From Alphaproteobacteria bacterium (GTDB lineage: Bacteria; Pseudomonadota; Alphaproteobacteria; RF32; CAG-239), in contig JAGBDC010000030.1 of assembly GCA_017937705.1 (NCBI GenBank), positions 1 through 38,589 on the forward strand: DNA of 38,589 bases, written 5' to 3'. A program made the translations under genes and the position numbers. This document shows positions 15,222 through 24,438 of the stretch, piece by piece. The notes under the pieces are model-generated. The model was not told where the DNA came from, did no database searches, and was given only the letters and a program-made list of their open reading frames with translations. The number at the start of each line of letters is the position of its first letter. Position 1 is the stretch's first letter.

Positions 15222-16181
15222 ATGACAATGGCAATGATTAACGATGTTAATTTTTCGGATATATATATCACCCCTGGCAAACATGCTTATATGTGGAGCA
15301 GAAAAACTCCCTACGGTTTAAAAGAGGTTATGTTTGACGACTATGATGAATTTTTATCAGTCGTGGAAAAAGGTTATAAAAATGTTCCCAGCTATTTGAT
15401 TATATACAAAAAGTATAGCTATCGTGTGGAAAGAACCATTGCTTTAAAAGGGGTGCAATATTGTGTACGTAAGATGCCTTTGACGATTCCTAAAATTACC
15501 GAATTAGGAATGCCTGTTCCTGTAATGCGCCATTTAATGTCTTTAGGACGAGCTTCGGGTATGATTTTGGTTGCGGGTGCAACCGGTTCCGGAAAATCGA
15601 CAACTCTGGCAGCTTTGTTGCAACACTACCTGGTTAATGAAGGAGGTTACGCTTTTACTATTGAAGACCCGATAGAACTGCCGCTTGACGGTGTTTATAA
15701 AAATCCCAACGGAGAACTCGGATTGTGCAAACAAACTACTCCGCAAAACGGTAACTGGAAAGAATCTTTAAAATCGTCATTGCGTAGTTGTCCACGGTAT
15801 ATCATGTTAGGTGAAATTCGTTCTCCCGAAGTTGCTACTGAGGCTTTGCAAGCTGCAACATCCGGACACTTAGTGCTAACAACAATTCACTCAAATTCCG
15901 TTCCTGATGCCATCAATGCCCTTGTAAAATATGCTGCTGCTTCCACCGTGTCGGAAGATATGGCCTATGATTTGGTTTCTACCAGTATTTTGGCTTGCTT
16001 ACATCAACGCTTATACGGTGTACCTAAAAAATTACATCTAAGCTCATTGTTTGCAAATCCCAATGTTGAACAGGGATGTCAGGTTCGTGGTGCAATCAAG
16101 AGCGGAAAACTCAATTTTGCAACCATGATGGAAAGCCAAGTTATAAAAATGTCTAACGGACAACCGTTGTTTTCTTGGTAA
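15222..16181 (+). CDS. PilT/DotB-like secretion ATPase, orphan
   Basis: About 319 residues. The N-terminal domain opens with FSDIYITPG, like the SDIHI start of PilT and DotB. Walker A is GATGSGKST, the Asp box is TIEDPIEL, Walker B lies in MLGEIRSP, and the His box is HLVLTTIHSNS. These hexameric ATPases power retraction of type IV pili or type IVB secretion. No pilin, PilB, Dot or Icm gene is in the window. AGGAG is only 3 bases before the ATG at 15222 but 9 bases before the next ATG at 15228, so the real start may be 15228. The gene ends 3 bases from the convergent thioredoxin-like gene. Confidence 0.88.
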   Translation: MTMAMINDVNFSDIYITPGKHAYMWSRKTPYGLKEVMFDDYDEFLSVVEKGYKNVPSYLIIYKKYSYRVERTIALKGVQYCVRKMPLTIPKITELGMPVPVMRHLMSLGRASGMILVAGATGSGKSTTLAALLQHYLVNEGGYAFTIEDPIELPLDGVYKNPNGELGLCKQTTPQNGNWKESLKSSLRSCPRYIMLGEIRSPEVATEALQAATSGHLVLTTIHSNSVPDAINALVKYAAASTVSEDMAYDLVSTSILACLHQRLYGVPKKLHLSSLFANPNVEQGCQVRGAIKSGKLNFATMMESQVIKMSNGQPLFSW

Positions 16182-16184
16182 TCT

Positions 16185-16640
16185 TTAATTTCCCAAAAAA
16201 CTGTTGATTTGATATTCAACATGGTCGTCAAATGAAATTTTATCAGAAATCCAGTTTTGCAGATTTTCGATTTTTTCATATCCGAAACTTGAGCCGTCTT
16301 GAATGCGCACTAAAACGACTTCTAACGGTTGAGAAAGATTGTAGGTTGCTATAAAGCTATATTCTTGGTCATTTTGATAATTTATGATAAACAAATCATA
16401 TTTGTCTGCATATTTTTCATGATATAATTCTTCCAACATAGCCATTGCTTGCGGACAGCCGTAGCAATATTCATTATTATAAAAAATATAAATTATAGAT
16501 TTGTCATAATGAGGATATGCGGCATCAAAATATTCTTGCAAGGTCGGATTATCATCATAACTTCCTTCATATTGAGGCAACTGAGCATTTACGACCATAG
16601 CTTGGCAAAGCAGTAAAATGACAATGAAAAATTTATACAT
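16185..16640 (-). CDS. Secreted thioredoxin-fold protein with CYGC motif
   Basis: 151 residues. A signal peptide of about 19 residues ends VVNAQ. A YIFYNNEYCYGCPQAMAML stretch follows, a beta strand and helix with a CxxC pair as in thioredoxins, then a second strand (YDLFIINYQ). The later PLEVVLVRIQDG is near where thioredoxins have their cis-proline. It probably acts in the periplasm on disulphides or as a reductant, but the partner is unknown. It lies just downstream of pepP on the same strand, 17 bases away, so it may belong to the prmA-pepP unit. Confidence 0.7.
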   Translation of the reverse strand: MYKFFIVILLLCQAMVVNAQLPQYEGSYDDNPTLQEYFDAAYPHYDKSIIYIFYNNEYCYGCPQAMAMLEELYHEKYADKYDLFIINYQNDQEYSFIATYNLSQPLEVVLVRIQDGSSFGYEKIENLQNWISDKISFDDHVEYQINSFLGN

Positions 16641-16656
16641 TCTTTCCTCCGTTAAA

Positions 16657-18336
16657 TTATAACGGAGAACAAGCCCTTTCTAACCACTTTTGTTCTGCTT
16701 TATTTAATAAAGGAGCAATTACCGAATAAACAGTGTCGTGATATTGGTTAATCCACTCTTTTTCTCCGTTATTAAGTAAATATTCATCGATTAATCTAAA
16801 ATCAATGGGGGCAAGAGTAAGAGGTATAAATTTTAAAAATCCGTTGTTTTTTTCATCTTCAGCTACATAAACTAAATTTTCAATTCTTATTCCGAACTCA
16901 TTTTCTTTATAATACCCCGGTTCTATCGAAAGTACCATATTGGGTTTTATCGGATATGAAGACGACGACACACTCATACTTTGCGGTCCTTCATGCACAT
17001 TGAGAAAACACCCGACACCATGTCCGGTTCCGTGATTATAATCAAGTCCGAAATTCCATAATATACTTCGGCAAATAGCATCAAGACGAATTCCTGAAGT
17101 GTTATGAGGAAATTTTTGCGAGGACAAAGCAATATGCGCTTTTAAAACCATCGTAAATTTTTGTTTCATATCAGAAGTCGGAGTTCCTATTGCGATGGTG
17201 CGTGTGACATCTGTTGTACCGTCAAAGTACTGTCCGCCACTGTCTAGCAATAAAACAGAGTCGTTAATTATTTTTGATTGATTGTTTTTCGTGGGATGAT
17301 AGTGAACGATGGCCGAATTAATACCGGCACCGGCTATTGTTGCAAAACTTACCGAATGAAATAACTTTTGTTTTTTTCTGAACGAATAAAGTTTTTTTGC
17401 AATGTCTGTTTCGGATAATTCTTTTTTATTTTTATCTAACCAGTATAAAAATTTGCATAGTGCAACTCCGTCACGAATATGGGCATTTATTATTCCTTGA
17501 ATTTCAACGGGATTTTTTTGAGCCTTTTCGGTTGTGCAAATATCCGGAGAGTTAACGATGTTTATTTGATATTTTTTACAAATATCAAAAACAATATTAG
17601 GCGTATATTTAAAATCTGCGTTTATTTTTTTGCCGGATAAAGATTTAAATACTTGTTCCAGTTTATTTAACGGATATTTTGGTATTGAACAATTTGCCGG
17701 CAAAAGTAAATTATCTGCGAATAATAAAATTTCTCCATTTGCCGTTAAAAGAGCAAATGCTCTGACAATAGGAGTTTCGGGCAAAGCATTTGAGCGCAAA
17801 TTGGTGAGCCATGAAACATTATCGGCAGCACCGATGAAAATAGCATCGGCACTATTTTGAGCAATACATTTTTGAATTTTTTCTTCGCTACTCATTCCCG
17901 AAAATTCAATTTTGTGTTCAAATACTGTGGCTCGGGGTGTTTTTATAATTTCCGGCAGGGGTATAAAATCGGCATCGGCAACAAGCTTTCTCCAATCCTT
18001 AAATGTTGAAATTGATACTTGCCAAGGATTATAGCCTATTTTTTTATTTTTAAGATTATCTTTAATCCAATTTCTGAAATTATAGTTTTGATTTTCCACA
18101 ATAACGGTAACTTCTTTAGGGTTAGTCTGAAGTTTTGATTGTATTTCATATCTGCCGTCAACGAACAAAAAAGCATTTTCCTTGGTAATAACTATTTTTC
18201 CGGCAGAACCGTCAAATCCGGTCAATTCGGCTATTTTATTTTCGCTTGCTAAAATATCCTGCCCCAAAAAATGATTGTTTCGGCAAATTATTAAGGCATC
18301 GACATCCATTTGATTTTGAATATCTTTTATTTTCAT
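16657..18336 (-). CDS. Xaa-Pro aminopeptidase (M24B family)
   Basis: 559 residues from the ATG at 18336, chosen because GGAG lies 8 bases upstream and the ATG overlaps the prmA stop as ATGA; the longer frame to 18366 lies inside prmA. Two creatinase-like N-terminal domains precede the pita-bread fold. The metal ligands are visible: both Asp in LLDSGGQYFDGTTDVTRT, His in GTGHGVGCFLNVHEGP, Glu in IEPGYY, and Glu in GIRIENL. It releases N-terminal residues before proline and needs two metal ions, usually manganese. The length suits the long, three-domain branch of the family. Translation is probably coupled to prmA. Confidence 0.93.
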   Translation of the reverse strand: MKIKDIQNQMDVDALIICRNNHFLGQDILASENKIAELTGFDGSAGKIVITKENAFLFVDGRYEIQSKLQTNPKEVTVIVENQNYNFRNWIKDNLKNKKIGYNPWQVSISTFKDWRKLVADADFIPLPEIIKTPRATVFEHKIEFSGMSSEEKIQKCIAQNSADAIFIGAADNVSWLTNLRSNALPETPIVRAFALLTANGEILLFADNLLLPANCSIPKYPLNKLEQVFKSLSGKKINADFKYTPNIVFDICKKYQINIVNSPDICTTEKAQKNPVEIQGIINAHIRDGVALCKFLYWLDKNKKELSETDIAKKLYSFRKKQKLFHSVSFATIAGAGINSAIVHYHPTKNNQSKIINDSVLLLDSGGQYFDGTTDVTRTIAIGTPTSDMKQKFTMVLKAHIALSSQKFPHNTSGIRLDAICRSILWNFGLDYNHGTGHGVGCFLNVHEGPQSMSVSSSSYPIKPNMVLSIEPGYYKENEFGIRIENLVYVAEDEKNNGFLKFIPLTLAPIDFRLIDEYLLNNGEKEWINQYHDTVYSVIAPLLNKAEQKWLERACSPL

Positions 18337-19211
18337 TTGGTTTTCTCCATTAAAACAGCTCGCCAATTATCATCTTTGACAATTTCAATCAGTTCAAAAC
18401 CGAATTGTTTATATGTATCAACTACCCAATCAATTTGTTCCTCTATAAAACCGGACAAAACCGCATAACCGCCCAAAGAAGTGTTTTTTGCCAAATCTTC
18501 AGCCATTTCAATCAACGGACGAGCTAAAATATTGGCAAAAATAAGTTCAAACGGGGCTCTTGCAACAATTTGAGGGTTTGAATATCCGTTACTTTCCACA
18601 GCGTGCACTCTTTCCGACAAATCATTGTCTTTGGCATTTTGTAAGGTAACCGCAACCGCTTCTCCGTCAATATCAGCTCCGAGAGCCTGGGCATCATTCC
18701 ACAATTTACAAGCACTTAAAGCTAAAATTCCGGAACCGCATCCCATATCTAAAATGTTTTGAGCTTTATATCCTTTGGCATTTAATAAACTCAATATTTT
18801 TAAGCAAGAACGAGTAGTCTGATGTTGTCCGGAGCCAAAAGCTGTTGCCGCATATATTTTTATTGCCAATTTTGAAGTTTGCGGAGCTTTTTCTTCGTGG
18901 CTTCCGTATATATAAAAGTCTTCGGTTTCTATCGGTGGAAATTTAATGACATTTTTCGTCAACCAATTTGTGGCCGGAATAAATATACATTCATAATCGG
19001 GTAATTCGATTCCTAAGTTTTTTGCTATCGTTTTCATTTCTTCTTCATCGGGTTGTTTATGAGTATAACCGATATATTGTTCTTTTTCATCATCGGTATA
19101 ATCAATAGATACAACATCAAAAAAGTTTTCCGCAAAAGTATCAAATGCTTCATCAACCACATCTTGAGGAGAAAAAATTATTTGCCAACTGTTTCCACAT
19201 GTATTTGTCAT
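18333..19211 (-). CDS. prmA: Ribosomal protein L11 methyltransferase
   Basis: 292 residues. The SAM-binding loop is LDMGCGSGILAL, followed by the acidic GADIDGEAV, and the PrmA signature FANILARPLIEM is present near the end. TAFGSGQHQTTRSCL before the Rossmann domain is also typical (FGTGxHxTT). It methylates ribosomal protein L11 using S-adenosylmethionine. Its last codons overlap the start of pepP by four bases. Confidence 0.95.
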   Translation of the reverse strand: MTNTCGNSWQIIFSPQDVVDEAFDTFAENFFDVVSIDYTDDEKEQYIGYTHKQPDEEEMKTIAKNLGIELPDYECIFIPATNWLTKNVIKFPPIETEDFYIYGSHEEKAPQTSKLAIKIYAATAFGSGQHQTTRSCLKILSLLNAKGYKAQNILDMGCGSGILALSACKLWNDAQALGADIDGEAVAVTLQNAKDNDLSERVHAVESNGYSNPQIVARAPFELIFANILARPLIEMAEDLAKNTSLGGYAVLSGFIEEQIDWVVDTYKQFGFELIEIVKDDNWRAVLMEKTK

Positions 19212-19307
19212 AAAAAATTACCTATAAGTTACAATCTGTTGTTTACTAAATAAACTTTATAGTATATAAAAGTTAAAAATTATAAAAACTTTTGAAGAGA
19301 ATAAGAT

Positions 19308-20078
19308 ATGAAAGCTTTAAAAATATTAGGTTTGGTTTTGTGCTTGAGCGGTTGTATTTATGCCGGCGAGTTTGATGTGTTTCCTTGGCGTTCGGATGTT
19401 GTTGCCGGTCTTTCCGGTTATCAGATTGAATATCTGGACAGACAAAGTGAGAAACTGCTGAAAACGGAAGTGTTGCAAGAGTCCAGTTTTAAGGCAAACA
19501 AATTGTTGACAGCTTTTAAGGGCTACACCATTGTAGATACCAAGAGCTATTCTAAAAACTACTATGTTCAAGAATCTTTGGTTGCTCCCGAAGATGCAAA
19601 GTTGATTTCCGGTCTTGCTCCGACAGAAATTGAAGGTGGTAAAAAGTATGACATCATCGGACAAGTTGATATAAAAGATAAATTATATTATGTCTTAGCG
19701 TCAGGCAAACCGACTTATGTATTTTTAGCAGATGAAAATTATGTTCTCCAAGATCATATTGCTACTATCCGTGCCGATAAGTTAGTAATGATTGACGGCA
19801 AATTTATGATTACGCCTGAAAATTTCAAATTTGAGCCGATTACCAAAAGTCGTATTGTTCAAAGCGATATGGTTACCGGATTTGAAATTAAATATCAAGG
19901 TATCCAATCAGGTGCGATGGTTTTCTCTTTGTTAGAGTATGATGCAGGCGGACAAACCGGAGAATTTATTAATTACAGTTTTGAAAACAAGCCGGGAGTT
20001 ATTGAAATTGCCGGTATCAGAATTAAGGTATTCTATGCAGATGATTCCAAATTAGAATATATGATTATCGTTAAATAA
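19308..20078 (+). CDS. Unknown exported protein, probable lipoprotein
   Basis: 256 residues. The N-terminus MKALKILGLVLCLSGC is a signal with a lipobox (LSGC, Cys16); a signal peptidase I site at IYAG just after is an alternative. The mature part is beta-rich with YDIIGQVDIKDKLYYVL and a conserved-looking tail, and no family is recognised. It lies 25 bases before yebC on the same strand with no terminator between, so the two are probably co-transcribed. Only a weak purine stretch (GAAGAG) serves as ribosome site. It may be a periplasmic or outer membrane component. Confidence 0.75.
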   Translation: MKALKILGLVLCLSGCIYAGEFDVFPWRSDVVAGLSGYQIEYLDRQSEKLLKTEVLQESSFKANKLLTAFKGYTIVDTKSYSKNYYVQESLVAPEDAKLISGLAPTEIEGGKKYDIIGQVDIKDKLYYVLASGKPTYVFLADENYVLQDHIATIRADKLVMIDGKFMITPENFKFEPITKSRIVQSDMVTGFEIKYQGIQSGAMVFSLLEYDAGGQTGEFINYSFENKPGVIEIAGIRIKVFYADDSKLEYMIIVK

Positions 20079-20103
20079 GAAATAGATTGTAGGAGATTTT
20101 ACA

Positions 20104-20859
20104 ATGGCGGGACATTCCCAGTTCAAAAACATTATGTATCGTAAAGGCGCTCAAGACGCCAAAAAGGCAAAAGTATTTGCAAAATTAGCTCGTGATATTA
20201 CTTTGGCTGCAAAAACAGGTATGCCGGATCCGGATAAAAATCCTCGTTTGCGTTTAGCAATTCAGGCTGCACGTGCCGAAAGTATGCCTAAAGATAATAT
20301 CGAAAGAGCTATCGCCAAAGCAACACAGGTTGCCGGTGGTGATGATTATGTTTCTATGCGCTACGAGGGGTTCGGACCTAACAAAGTAGCAGTTATCGTA
20401 GAAGCATTAACCGACAATAAAAATCGTACTGTTGGTAATGTGCGTACCATTTTCGGTAAAAGAGGCGGTCAATTAGGTGACAGCGGTTCGGTGGTGTTCA
20501 ATTTTGAACATATCGGATATATCAAATATCCTTTAGAAGCAGCCGATGCAGATAAAATGTTTGAAAGTGCTTTAGAAGCCGGTGCAAATGATGTGGTTAG
20601 CGATGACGAATGTCACGAAATCGAAACCTTGCCGGAAGATTTGAACTTAGTAACCGAAGCTTTAGAAAAACAATTCGGAACTCCGTCTGCTTCTCGTTTA
20701 GATTGGAAACCGGTAGCAAAAGCTGATATTGATGATGTTGAAGCTGCTCGTAAGTTTTTAGAGTTCATTGATGCTCTTGAAGATGATGAAGATGTTCAAC
20801 ATGTATATCACAATGCCGAATTTTCCGAAGCTGTATTGAAAGCCTTAGAAGCGGAATAA
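20104..20859 (+). CDS. yebC: YebC/PmpR family protein (TACO1 type)
   Basis: 251 residues, the usual length. It opens with MAGHSQFKNIMYRKG, the family signature in its alphaproteobacterial form, followed by QDAKKAKVFAKLARDI and the PKDNIERAIAKA helix. Members of this family were annotated as transcription regulators; TACO1 and more recent work on bacterial YebC link it to translation of difficult (for example proline-rich) stretches. GGAG lies 8 bases before the ATG. A strong terminator follows. Confidence 0.97.
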   Translation: MAGHSQFKNIMYRKGAQDAKKAKVFAKLARDITLAAKTGMPDPDKNPRLRLAIQAARAESMPKDNIERAIAKATQVAGGDDYVSMRYEGFGPNKVAVIVEALTDNKNRTVGNVRTIFGKRGGQLGDSGSVVFNFEHIGYIKYPLEAADADKMFESALEAGANDVVSDDECHEIETLPEDLNLVTEALEKQFGTPSASRLDWKPVAKADIDDVEAARKFLEFIDALEDDEDVQHVYHNAEFSEAVLKALEAE

Positions 20860-20870
20860 TAAACCAACAA

Positions 20871-20899
20871 AAAAAGCCTCGCGATTTGCGAGGCTTTTT
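20871..20899. terminator. Bidirectional intrinsic terminator
   Basis: Twelve-base arms AAAAAGCCTCGC and GCGAGGCTTTTT with loop GATTT, between the convergent ends at 20859 and 20917. Confidence 0.93.
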
Positions 20900-20916
20900 T
20901 GTTATTCTTTTTCAGA

Positions 20917-21468
20917 TTAGAAATTGTATCTCAAACCTAAAGAAAATTCATCCATTGCATCAACATAAGATTTTTGATTGTATGTATGATGATACATACC
21001 ACGAACAGACCAATTTCCGTCGATGTTGTACTGAATACCTGCGTTCAAACGATAGCCTGTAGAGTGGTCTTTTTTAGTTCCGACGTATGTGTTTCTTGTT
21101 TTGAATGTATATTCACCGATACCGATACCGCCGATTAATTCAACCACACCATAACAACCTAAAGGTAAATATCCGAGAGCATCAACACCGTATGCGGTAA
21201 AGCGGCTGCTTGTATCTGCCCAATCGATATCTGTTCTTTTTTCAGCTTGTGACATTTGATAAAATGCTTCCAAACCAAAGTTACGATTAAATTTTGCACC
21301 GGCAATCAAAGAAGCTGAATTGTAGTCATCTTCAACAAAGCTGTTATATCCGTTAGACCAATCAAGAGTAGAGAAGTTATAGTCTACACCGGCATAAGGT
21401 TTAATTTCTGCATTTGCTGTACTAGCTAACAAGCAAGCGATACCTGCTAAAAGTATATTCTTTTTCAT
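20917..21468 (-). CDS. Small outer membrane beta-barrel protein
   Basis: 183 residues. A signal peptide ends STANA, and the mature protein opens with EIKPYAGVDYNF. Alternating strands rich in Tyr and Gly follow, and the chain ends in FSLGLRYNF with the C-terminal Phe of outer membrane barrels. The size suggests eight strands, as in OmpA-barrel or Opa-like porin-family proteins. It is probably a structural or adhesive surface protein; no specific function can be given. GAGGA lies about 8 bases before the ATG. Confidence 0.85.
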   Translation of the reverse strand: MKKNILLAGIACLLASTANAEIKPYAGVDYNFSTLDWSNGYNSFVEDDYNSASLIAGAKFNRNFGLEAFYQMSQAEKRTDIDWADTSSRFTAYGVDALGYLPLGCYGVVELIGGIGIGEYTFKTRNTYVGTKKDHSTGYRLNAGIQYNIDGNWSVRGMYHHTYNQKSYVDAMDEFSLGLRYNF

Positions 21469-21603
21469 TATATAATCCTCAAAATGTTTGTATAATATTG
21501 CAAAACTAAGTTCAAATAATTATATTTAGAACCATAATTTATTGGTTTGATATGAAAATTACATAAATATAATTTAGAAAAAGTTAAAAAAGGAGTTGTG
21601 GAT

Positions 21604-22545
21604 ATGAAAATATTAACATTAAACAATGACTGTGATATTCCGATGTTGGGGCTTGGAACATGGAAATCTAAACCGGGAGAAGTATATCAGGCAATTCGTT
21701 GGGCTTTTAAAATAGGATACAGGCATATTGATTGTGCGGCGGCTTATGGAAATCAAGAAGAAATAGGACAAGCAATTTTAGATGCAATCAATGAAAAAGA
21801 CATCAAACGTGAAGATATTTTTGTAACTTCGAAATTATGGAATGATTCTCATACGCCCGAAGATGTTATTCCGGCTTTACAAAAAACACTAAAAGAACTT
21901 AAACTCGAATATCTGGATTTATATCTTATGCACTGGCCTATTGCACAAAGAAAAGGAACTGGTCTGCCGCAAAATGACGATGATATGATTTCACTCAAAG
22001 ATATTCCGCTGGAAAAAACTTGGGCGGAAATGGAAAAAGCAAAAGAGATGGGACTTGTAAAAGCTATCGGAGTATCAAATTTTGGTATAAAAAGTTTGAG
22101 CAAGTTTATTGAAAATGCTAAAATTATGCCGTCAATGTTGCAACTTGAAAGTCATCCGTTTTTGCCGCAAGATGACATAATTGATTTTTGTAAAAAAAAT
22201 ATGATTGCGGTAACCGCATATTCACCATTAGGCTCCGGCGACAGAATTGATAAAAAAGATGATGAACCGTCATTAATGAATAATCCGATAATTATTGAAT
22301 TGGCTGAAAAGAACAAAATTACTCCGGCTCAATTACTGATTGCTTGGCATATAAACAGAGGAGTGGTCGTAATTCCGAAAAGTACAAAAGAAGAAAGATT
22401 AAAAGCTAATTTTTCTGCTCAATATGTTGCGTTGGGACAAGATGATATGAACAAAATTAAGTCATTAAGCGAACAAAAATATAGGTTTGTCAATGGCGAA
22501 AAATTTGTTCATGGAGATTATACGTTAGAAACAATATTCGGTTAA
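21604..22545 (+). CDS. Aldo/keto reductase
   Basis: 313 residues from the ATG at 21604, which has AGGAG eight bases upstream; a GTG at 21598 is only two bases from it. The catalytic tetrad is visible: Asp and Tyr in HIDCAAAYGNQ, Lys in VTSKLWN, and His in LMHWP. The NADPH-site signature VIPKSTKEERL is near the end. It reduces aldehydes or ketones with NADPH; the substrate is unknown. The closest general type is the plant and bacterial AKR4/AKR5 group, but I cannot assign it more exactly. Confidence 0.94.
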   Translation: MKILTLNNDCDIPMLGLGTWKSKPGEVYQAIRWAFKIGYRHIDCAAAYGNQEEIGQAILDAINEKDIKREDIFVTSKLWNDSHTPEDVIPALQKTLKELKLEYLDLYLMHWPIAQRKGTGLPQNDDDMISLKDIPLEKTWAEMEKAKEMGLVKAIGVSNFGIKSLSKFIENAKIMPSMLQLESHPFLPQDDIIDFCKKNMIAVTAYSPLGSGDRIDKKDDEPSLMNNPIIIELAEKNKITPAQLLIAWHINRGVVVIPKSTKEERLKANFSAQYVALGQDDMNKIKSLSEQKYRFVNGEKFVHGDYTLETIFG

Positions 22546-22548
22546 GAA

Positions 22549-22580
22549 AAGGGGGCAAATTCAGCCCCCTTAAACAATTT
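22549..22580 (+). terminator. Intrinsic terminator of the aldo/keto reductase gene
   Basis: AAGGGGGC and GCCCCCTT arms with a seven-base loop, followed after a few bases by ATTTTT. The stem is strong and the T run is delayed. Confidence 0.7.
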
Positions 22581-22631
22581 TTCATATTTGTAAAGTAGTA
22601 TATCAGCCAAAGAAAATTAACGAGGGGCAAA

Positions 22632-23954
22632 ATGCTAAATATATCTTCAGAAAAATTAGTTGAAATATTACAATCAAAATCAAAAGTTATATCAACAGAA
22701 ATAAATCAAATAATCACCGATAGCCGTAAAGCTGTATCAGGAGCCTTATTTATTGCTATTAAAGGCGAAAATTTTGACGGGCACCAATTTGTTAAAGACG
22801 TTTTTGAAAAAGGTTGTGAACTTGCAGTTGTTTCGCATCTGATTGAAAATTTACCGGCAGAAAAACAAATTGTAGTTGATGACACGGTAGATGCTTATGG
22901 AAAAATAGGTTCTTATAATCGTTCCTTATTCAAAGGAAAAGTAATAGGACTAACGGGAAGTGCCGGAAAAACAACAACGAAAGAAGAAATAAAATTTGCT
23001 CTTTCAGTTTTTGCAAAAACCTATGCAACCGGTGGAAATCATAATAATCATATCGGAGTACCGCAAAGCCTGTTAGAGATAGATATGGATGCAGAATATG
23101 CGGTTATTGAAATGGGTATGAGTTCAAAAGGCGAAATTTCTAAACTTGTTTCCTACGTAAAACCGGATATTGCGCTGGTGACTAATGTATATCCCATGCA
23201 CATAGAGTTTTTTGAAAATTTTGAAGGTATTGCTGAAGCTAAAGCCGAAATTTTTGAAGGATTGAGAGAAAACGGTGTGGCCATAATAAATGAAGATACA
23301 AATTTTGCCGAGATATTGGAAAAAAGAGCTTTAGCACACGGAGCTAAGGTTATAAAATTTGGAAAAAACAACCATTATAACGGAACCTTAGAACTGGAAC
23401 AAGACGGCGAAATTCAACAATATAATGCTTGGGCAGCACTCCGTGTTGTTGAAGCTTTAGGCTTAGATTGTGACAAAGCTGCAAAAGCTCTTAAAAATTT
23501 TGGCGCATTGGATGGCAGAGGTAAAAAACACCAATTAAAATTATCAAACGGAGGTGTTTATACGCTGATAGATGATAGTTATTCCGGACAACCTGAAGCA
23601 ATGAAAATTGCCGTGAAATCATTAGGGAAATTGCCCTGTAACGGTAGAAAAATTGCCGTTCTCGGAAAAATGGCGGAACTGGGAGATACTTCTAAAGAAC
23701 AACATATATCGGTCGGAAAAATTGTTGCGGAGAGCAATATAGATATTGTTATCGGAATTAAACCGGAAATGAAAGATATGCTTGCTCAACTTCCTGCTCA
23801 TATACAGCAATATTATTTTGATAATAAAGATGGTTTAGCAGACTTTTTACAAAATAAACTGTTGCAAAATAATGATATTTTACTTATAAAAGGGGCAAGA
23901 TATTCTTCAGAACTGTATAAAGTTACAGATGAATTGTTAAAGGGTAATATATAA
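22632..23954 (+). CDS. murF: UDP-MurNAc-tripeptide--D-Ala-D-Ala ligase
   Basis: 440 residues. An N-terminal UDP-sugar domain (with DSRKAVSGALFIAIKGENFDGH) is followed by the ATP loop LTGSAGKTTTKE, the TGGNHNNHIGVP motif, and EMGMSSKGEI, all MurF signatures. The C-terminal Mur domain has DDSYSGQPEAM. It adds D-Ala-D-Ala to the peptidoglycan precursor in the cytoplasm. The usual dcw neighbours (murE, mraY) are not next to it. GAGG lies 7 bases before the ATG. It is the first gene of a tight operon, with the nrdR ATG directly after its stop codon. Confidence 0.95.
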   Translation: MLNISSEKLVEILQSKSKVISTEINQIITDSRKAVSGALFIAIKGENFDGHQFVKDVFEKGCELAVVSHLIENLPAEKQIVVDDTVDAYGKIGSYNRSLFKGKVIGLTGSAGKTTTKEEIKFALSVFAKTYATGGNHNNHIGVPQSLLEIDMDAEYAVIEMGMSSKGEISKLVSYVKPDIALVTNVYPMHIEFFENFEGIAEAKAEIFEGLRENGVAIINEDTNFAEILEKRALAHGAKVIKFGKNNHYNGTLELEQDGEIQQYNAWAALRVVEALGLDCDKAAKALKNFGALDGRGKKHQLKLSNGGVYTLIDDSYSGQPEAMKIAVKSLGKLPCNGRKIAVLGKMAELGDTSKEQHISVGKIVAESNIDIVIGIKPEMKDMLAQLPAHIQQYYFDNKDGLADFLQNKLLQNNDILLIKGARYSSELYKVTDELLKGNI

Positions 23955-24434
23955 ATGAAGTGTCCGTTTTGTGGTTCTCTTGAAAGTCAGGTCAAAGATT
24001 CCAGACTTACCGAAGATAGCGCTTGTATTCGACGTCGCCGAGAATGTCCCGAATGCGGTTCTCGCTTTACTACTTTTGAAAGAGTTATGCTGCGAGAATT
24101 GGTGGTGGTTAAGAAAAACGGCGAAAAAATGCGTTTTGACCGTGATAAGTTAGCTCGTTCAATACAACTTGCGGTGCGCAAACGTCCGATAACTCCGGAA
24201 CGTGTTGATAAGATAGTAACATCTATTCAACGTCGTTTAGAAAGTTCCGGCGAAGCAGAAATATCATCGACAATCATCGGAGAATATGCAATGGATGCTT
24301 TGGCTAATTTAGACAAGGTTGCATACATTCGTTTTGCCTCGGTTTATAAAGATTTTTGTAAACCCAGTGATTTTGAGGAATTTGTAAATAAAATTGATGA
24401 ATTGGCAAAAGCCAAATCAAAAGAAGAGGAATAA
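23955..24434 (+). CDS. nrdR: Transcriptional repressor NrdR
   Basis: 159 residues. The zinc ribbon has Cys3, Cys6, Cys31 and Cys34, and an ATP-cone domain follows from about residue 48 ([16 protein letters not shown]). It senses ATP and dATP and represses ribonucleotide reductase genes by binding NrdR boxes. The ATG follows the murF stop without a spacer, so the two are coupled. In many alphaproteobacteria rib genes separate nrdR and nusB; here they are adjacent. Confidence 0.97.
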   Translation: MKCPFCGSLESQVKDSRLTEDSACIRRRRECPECGSRFTTFERVMLRELVVVKKNGEKMRFDRDKLARSIQLAVRKRPITPERVDKIVTSIQRRLESSGEAEISSTIIGEYAMDALANLDKVAYIRFASVYKDFCKPSDFEEFVNKIDELAKAKSKEEE

Positions 24435-24438
24435 AATT

